Shown here: one piece after another, positions 63,070 through 64,000 of the stretch
How the letters are laid out: each line of letters begins with the position of its first letter
Numbering within the stretch: position 1 is the first letter of the stretch
NCBI GenBank assembly: GCA_026168455.1
Contig: CM047431.1
Location: 13,318,183 to 13,382,182, forward strand
DNA: 64,000 nucleotides
Direction: 5' to 3'
DNA from: Theocolax elegans
Lineage: Eukaryota; Arthropoda; Insecta; Hymenoptera; Cerocephalidae
Program-made: the position numbers and the translations under genes
The notes under the pieces: model-generated
What the model was told of the DNA's origin: nothing
Seen by the model: the letters and a program-made list of their open reading frames with translations, nothing else
Database searches by the model: none

Positions 63070-64000
63070 AAGCGCGCGATGCGCGTTGAATGGCCTAAAA
63101 ATTCTAAATCCACATACATATACCTATCCATCATCATGCACTCAAGTTTCACGTTTCACATTCACATCCACCCACGCACGTGTCAAAATTTAGATATTAA
63201 ATCTGTATTTGCCTACAATTCGGGTCAGTCATCCGCTGTATATATAAATTCTAGAAAGTATACATCAAGGGTTACAAACACATGATTCAAAATGATCATC
63301 CTTTATATTCAAATTTTTTCTATAGCGGGTATTATTGAATAATGCTGCATCTCACACTCATATCCAACCATCCACACCTTTCCACACACACCCACCACCC
63401 ACACTCGCCACTACCCACCGATCGTCATGCACTCACATTTCACGTTTCACATGCATATCCACCCACATGCTGTGTAGTAAAATGTGTAGTAAATGTAGTA
63501 TATGTGTAGTAGCCTGCAATTCAGGTCCGTTATACCCTGTATATAGAAATCCCGTAACGTATATATACCGGATGGCACAAACATGATTAAAAAAAGGGTA
63601 TATTTGAACTCTGTATCTCATGCACATGCTCACACACCCATATCAAACCATCCACACTTAGCCGCACACATCCACATCAACAAATACATACTCACTTCTA
63701 CCTACCCGCATCCACCCTCACACATCAACATATACTTCCAGATACACACACATGCACCTATCCATCCTCATACACTCAAATTTCACGTTTTACATGCACA
63801 TCCACCCACGCATAAATCCCATTGTGTATACATAAAGGGTGGCATAAACATGATTCAAAAAGATCACCCTCTTTATTAAAATTTTTTCTATAGAAGGCAC
63901 TTTTAAATCACTTAGTGTCTCACACACTCATGTATCATGTATTATAGACACATCAACCCATAGATACTCACACTCGAGTTAAAATTTAGTATTCAAATGT
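63070..64000. repeat. CA-rich degenerate minisatellite
   Basis: Recurring blocks: TCATGCACTCA followed by TTTCACGTTT near 63133, 63425 and 63767; ACATGATTCAAAA near 63280 and 63849; AAATTTTTTCTATAG near 63312 and 63880. Spacing is ~300-340 bp, with expanded CACATCCACC stretches between. It runs off the window end. The + strand frames are repeats, not genes. Confidence 0.8.

Noticed and set aside
63079..63879. CA-rich + strand ORFs (68, 83 and 98 codons)
   Set aside because: His/Thr/Pro-rich translations of the minisatellite, with no independent support.
1..64000. CRISPR arrays, operons, bacterial regulatory sites, host protein-coding genes
   Set aside because: Sequence character is eukaryotic. 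No spaced short repeats of CRISPR type were seen, and every recognisable protein belongs to a mobile or virus-like element.

Overview
The window looks like insect nuclear DNA, most likely from an ant or another hymenopteran. The evidence is short introns with GT-AG ends, TATA/TCAGT-type promoters, and the particular mix of arthropod mobile-element families. That assignment is inference; nothing here identifies the species. I found no intact host gene. The 64 kb is a nest of transposable elements, nearly all broken by stops, frameshifts or truncation, separated by A+T-rich filler, satellites and microsatellites.

Layout, left to right. A dead piggyBac transposase lies at 1-1472 (-), with a plausible element end at a TTAA near 2293, followed by a palindromic TTAA-flanked MITE (2539-3395). 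A Ty3-type integrase remnant and its LTR occupy 4020-5427. Three copies of one Ty3/gypsy family (Gypsy-A) follow. One is a wrecked + strand copy (6150-8390). One is the fullest copy, on the - strand, from LTR 9940-11045 through pol, gag, leader and PBS to LTR 17606-18171. The third is a deleted remnant at 18172-19095. A 5'-truncated non-LTR element of CR1-like type ends at 9055, and a related copy lies at 51089-52085.

20218-27275 is an array of ~547-bp repeats, each with a hammerhead-ribozyme-like core. Two units carry the same 2465-bp Kolobok-type DNA transposon in the same TTAA site, so the array there repeats with a ~3.0-kb period. Next come Penelope-like retroelement pieces (28.7-31.9 kb; reverse transcriptase and GIY-YIG endonuclease, with further hammerhead-like cores) and a Helitron (about 31.9-35.76 kb; HUH Rep plus PIF1 helicase, with a 3' hairpin and CTAG end). 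Both are enclosed by long inverted arms (27.8-28.64 and 35.76-36.78 kb). A second palindromic MITE (36827-37744) follows.

37.8-45.9 kb is a second gypsy family (Gypsy-D, - strand: integrase scrap, RT, protease, gag, LTR). It is split by an almost complete RNase H-bearing non-LTR retrotransposon of I/LOA type (37975-42047). 45.9-49.2 kb holds decayed Polinton/Maverick-type genes (major capsid protein, an uncharacterised protein, adenain-like cysteine protease). Part of the protease, with an inserted tRNA-derived SINE, has been tandemly triplicated with a 580-bp period. An unrecognised three-piece pseudogene (49562-50598) follows.

53.9-56.9 kb carries two parts of an uncharacterised insect transposon-like gene. 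59.8-61.4 kb is a large palindrome whose two arms both contain the same small spliced reading frame. The last 2.5 kb is satellite DNA with an inserted SINE and a TTAA MITE, then a CA-rich minisatellite.

The genes do not form a shared pathway; each set served its own element. The most unusual features are the hammerhead-bearing tandem array, the inverted arms around the Penelope/Helitron block, and the palindrome with mirrored splice sites.
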